From: Pseudonocardiaceae bacterium
GTDB lineage: Bacteria > Actinomycetota > Actinomycetes > Mycobacteriales > Pseudonocardiaceae
Assembly: GCA_009379815.1 (NCBI GenBank)
Contig: WHSY01000052.1
Location: 1-32,397 of the forward strand
Direction of reading: 5' to 3'
Length of the DNA stretch: 32,397 bases
The notes under the pieces were generated by a model. That model was not told the origin of the DNA. It did no database searches and was given only the letters and a program-made list of their open reading frames with translations. This document shows, piece by piece, positions 32,041 through 32,397 of the stretch (position 1 is its first letter; each line of letters begins with the position of its first letter). A program made the position numbers and the translations under genes.

Positions 32041-32397
32041 GACCGCACTCTACGTTCTGGTCGACGATCACGTGGTCTCGTCGCGGGCTGGTCGGGGTCG
32101 ACGGCCGGTGCTCTCCGACAGCGAGCTGGTCACCCTGGCGGTGGCGCAGGTGCTGCTGGGGTATCACTCCGAGCGCCGGTGGGTCCGGCACCTGCACACC
32201 GATCCGGCGTTGCGGGCGATGTTTCCGTGCCTGCCGAACCAGCCGGGCTACCACAAGCGGCTCAAGACCGCGCAACCGTTGCTGTGTCAGGCGATTCTGG
32301 CGTTGGCTGCGTGTTGCCCGTCGTGGTTCGACGATCTGTGGATGACCGATGCCACCCCGGTGCCCTGCGGCACCTCCCGAGAAACGGTGAAACGCTC
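32015..32397 (+). CDS. IS982-family transposase (3' end cut by window)
   Basis: First 127 residues of a DDE transposase, open to the window edge. The family pattern is DSELVTLAVAQVLLGYHSER, then LRAMFPCLPNQPGYHKRL, and WFDDLWMTDATPVPCGTSRE, which contains the first catalytic Asp (in MTDATPVP). The start is taken as GTG 32015; other starts in this frame are later and would cut into conserved sequence. No Shine-Dalgarno lies at normal spacing; the nearest GGAGG is 18 bases upstream and inside an inverted repeat. I could not identify the terminal repeat with confidence. The 354 bases before this gene and after istB hold only the ssb-like fragment and unassigned sequence. Confidence 0.85.
   Translation, partial: MSKELNTLLTALYVLVDDHVVSSRAGRGRRPVLSDSELVTLAVAQVLLGYHSERRWVRHLHTDPALRAMFPCLPNQPGYHKRLKTAQPLLCQAILALAACCPSWFDDLWMTDATPVPCGTSRETVKR

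Noticed and set aside
1-32397. tRNA, rRNA, CRISPR arrays, toxin-antitoxin pairs
   Set aside because: No cloverleaf-like sequence next to the integrase, no regular long repeat-spacer structure, and no recognisable toxin-antitoxin family was seen.

Overview
The window comes from a high-GC actinomycete. GTG starts are common, adjacent genes overlap by a few bases, and the gene families present (13E12/DUF222, WhiB, paired FadE proteins, a LivH-LivM fusion) are typical of actinobacteria. A Pseudonocardiales or related host is plausible, but this is an impression from gene style and not a demonstrated placement. No rRNA, tRNA or CRISPR array was seen.

Left part (1-22317): what looks like a CoA-dependent catabolic cluster with two separate ABC importers. 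It holds an SDR oxidoreductase (cut by the window edge), a tyrosine phosphatase, a complete peptide/nickel-type (Dpp/Opp) importer, an acyl-CoA synthetase (minus strand) divergent from a TetR regulator, a hotdog thioesterase, and an adjacent pair of acyl-CoA dehydrogenases. These are followed by an HpaB/4-hydroxybutyryl-CoA dehydratase superfamily flavoprotein, a second acyl-CoA synthetase paralogous to the first, a crotonase, and a complete branched-chain-amino-acid-type (Liv) importer with a fused LivH-LivM permease. The natural reading is import of an organic acid, CoA activation, alpha,beta-dehydrogenation, an oxygenation or rearrangement step, and hydration/isomerisation. The substrate cannot be read from the sequence. 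Several transcription units start with TTGACA-type sites, and two of these (before the HpaB-like gene and before the Liv binding protein) share a near-identical extended motif.

Middle part (22470-30640): a 13E12/DUF222-HNH gene is cut off just before its HNH motif, and a large serine integrase begins about 30 bases later. Behind it lies the cargo of an actinomycete integrative and conjugative element (AICE). A minus-strand operon with four-base start/stop overlaps encodes an excisionase-like HTH protein, a WhiB protein, a small membrane protein, an FtsK/TraB-type DNA translocase and a 77-residue protein. A divergent plus-strand pair encodes an HTH-NUDIX protein and a cupin-like protein. An 11-bp phased repeat array sits between the two divergent units. 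No replication initiator is visible.

Right part (30640-32397): a nest of insertion-sequence debris. It contains an IS5-family tail, an IS21-family end with istB but no istA, the first codons of an ssb-like gene, and the start of an IS982-family transposase that runs off the window.

Four otherwise well-preserved genes (second acyl-CoA dehydrogenase, crotonase, 13E12 gene, istB) each need a one- or two-base indel to be read through. This is either real decay or indel error in the assembly, and it affects how the cluster should be interpreted.
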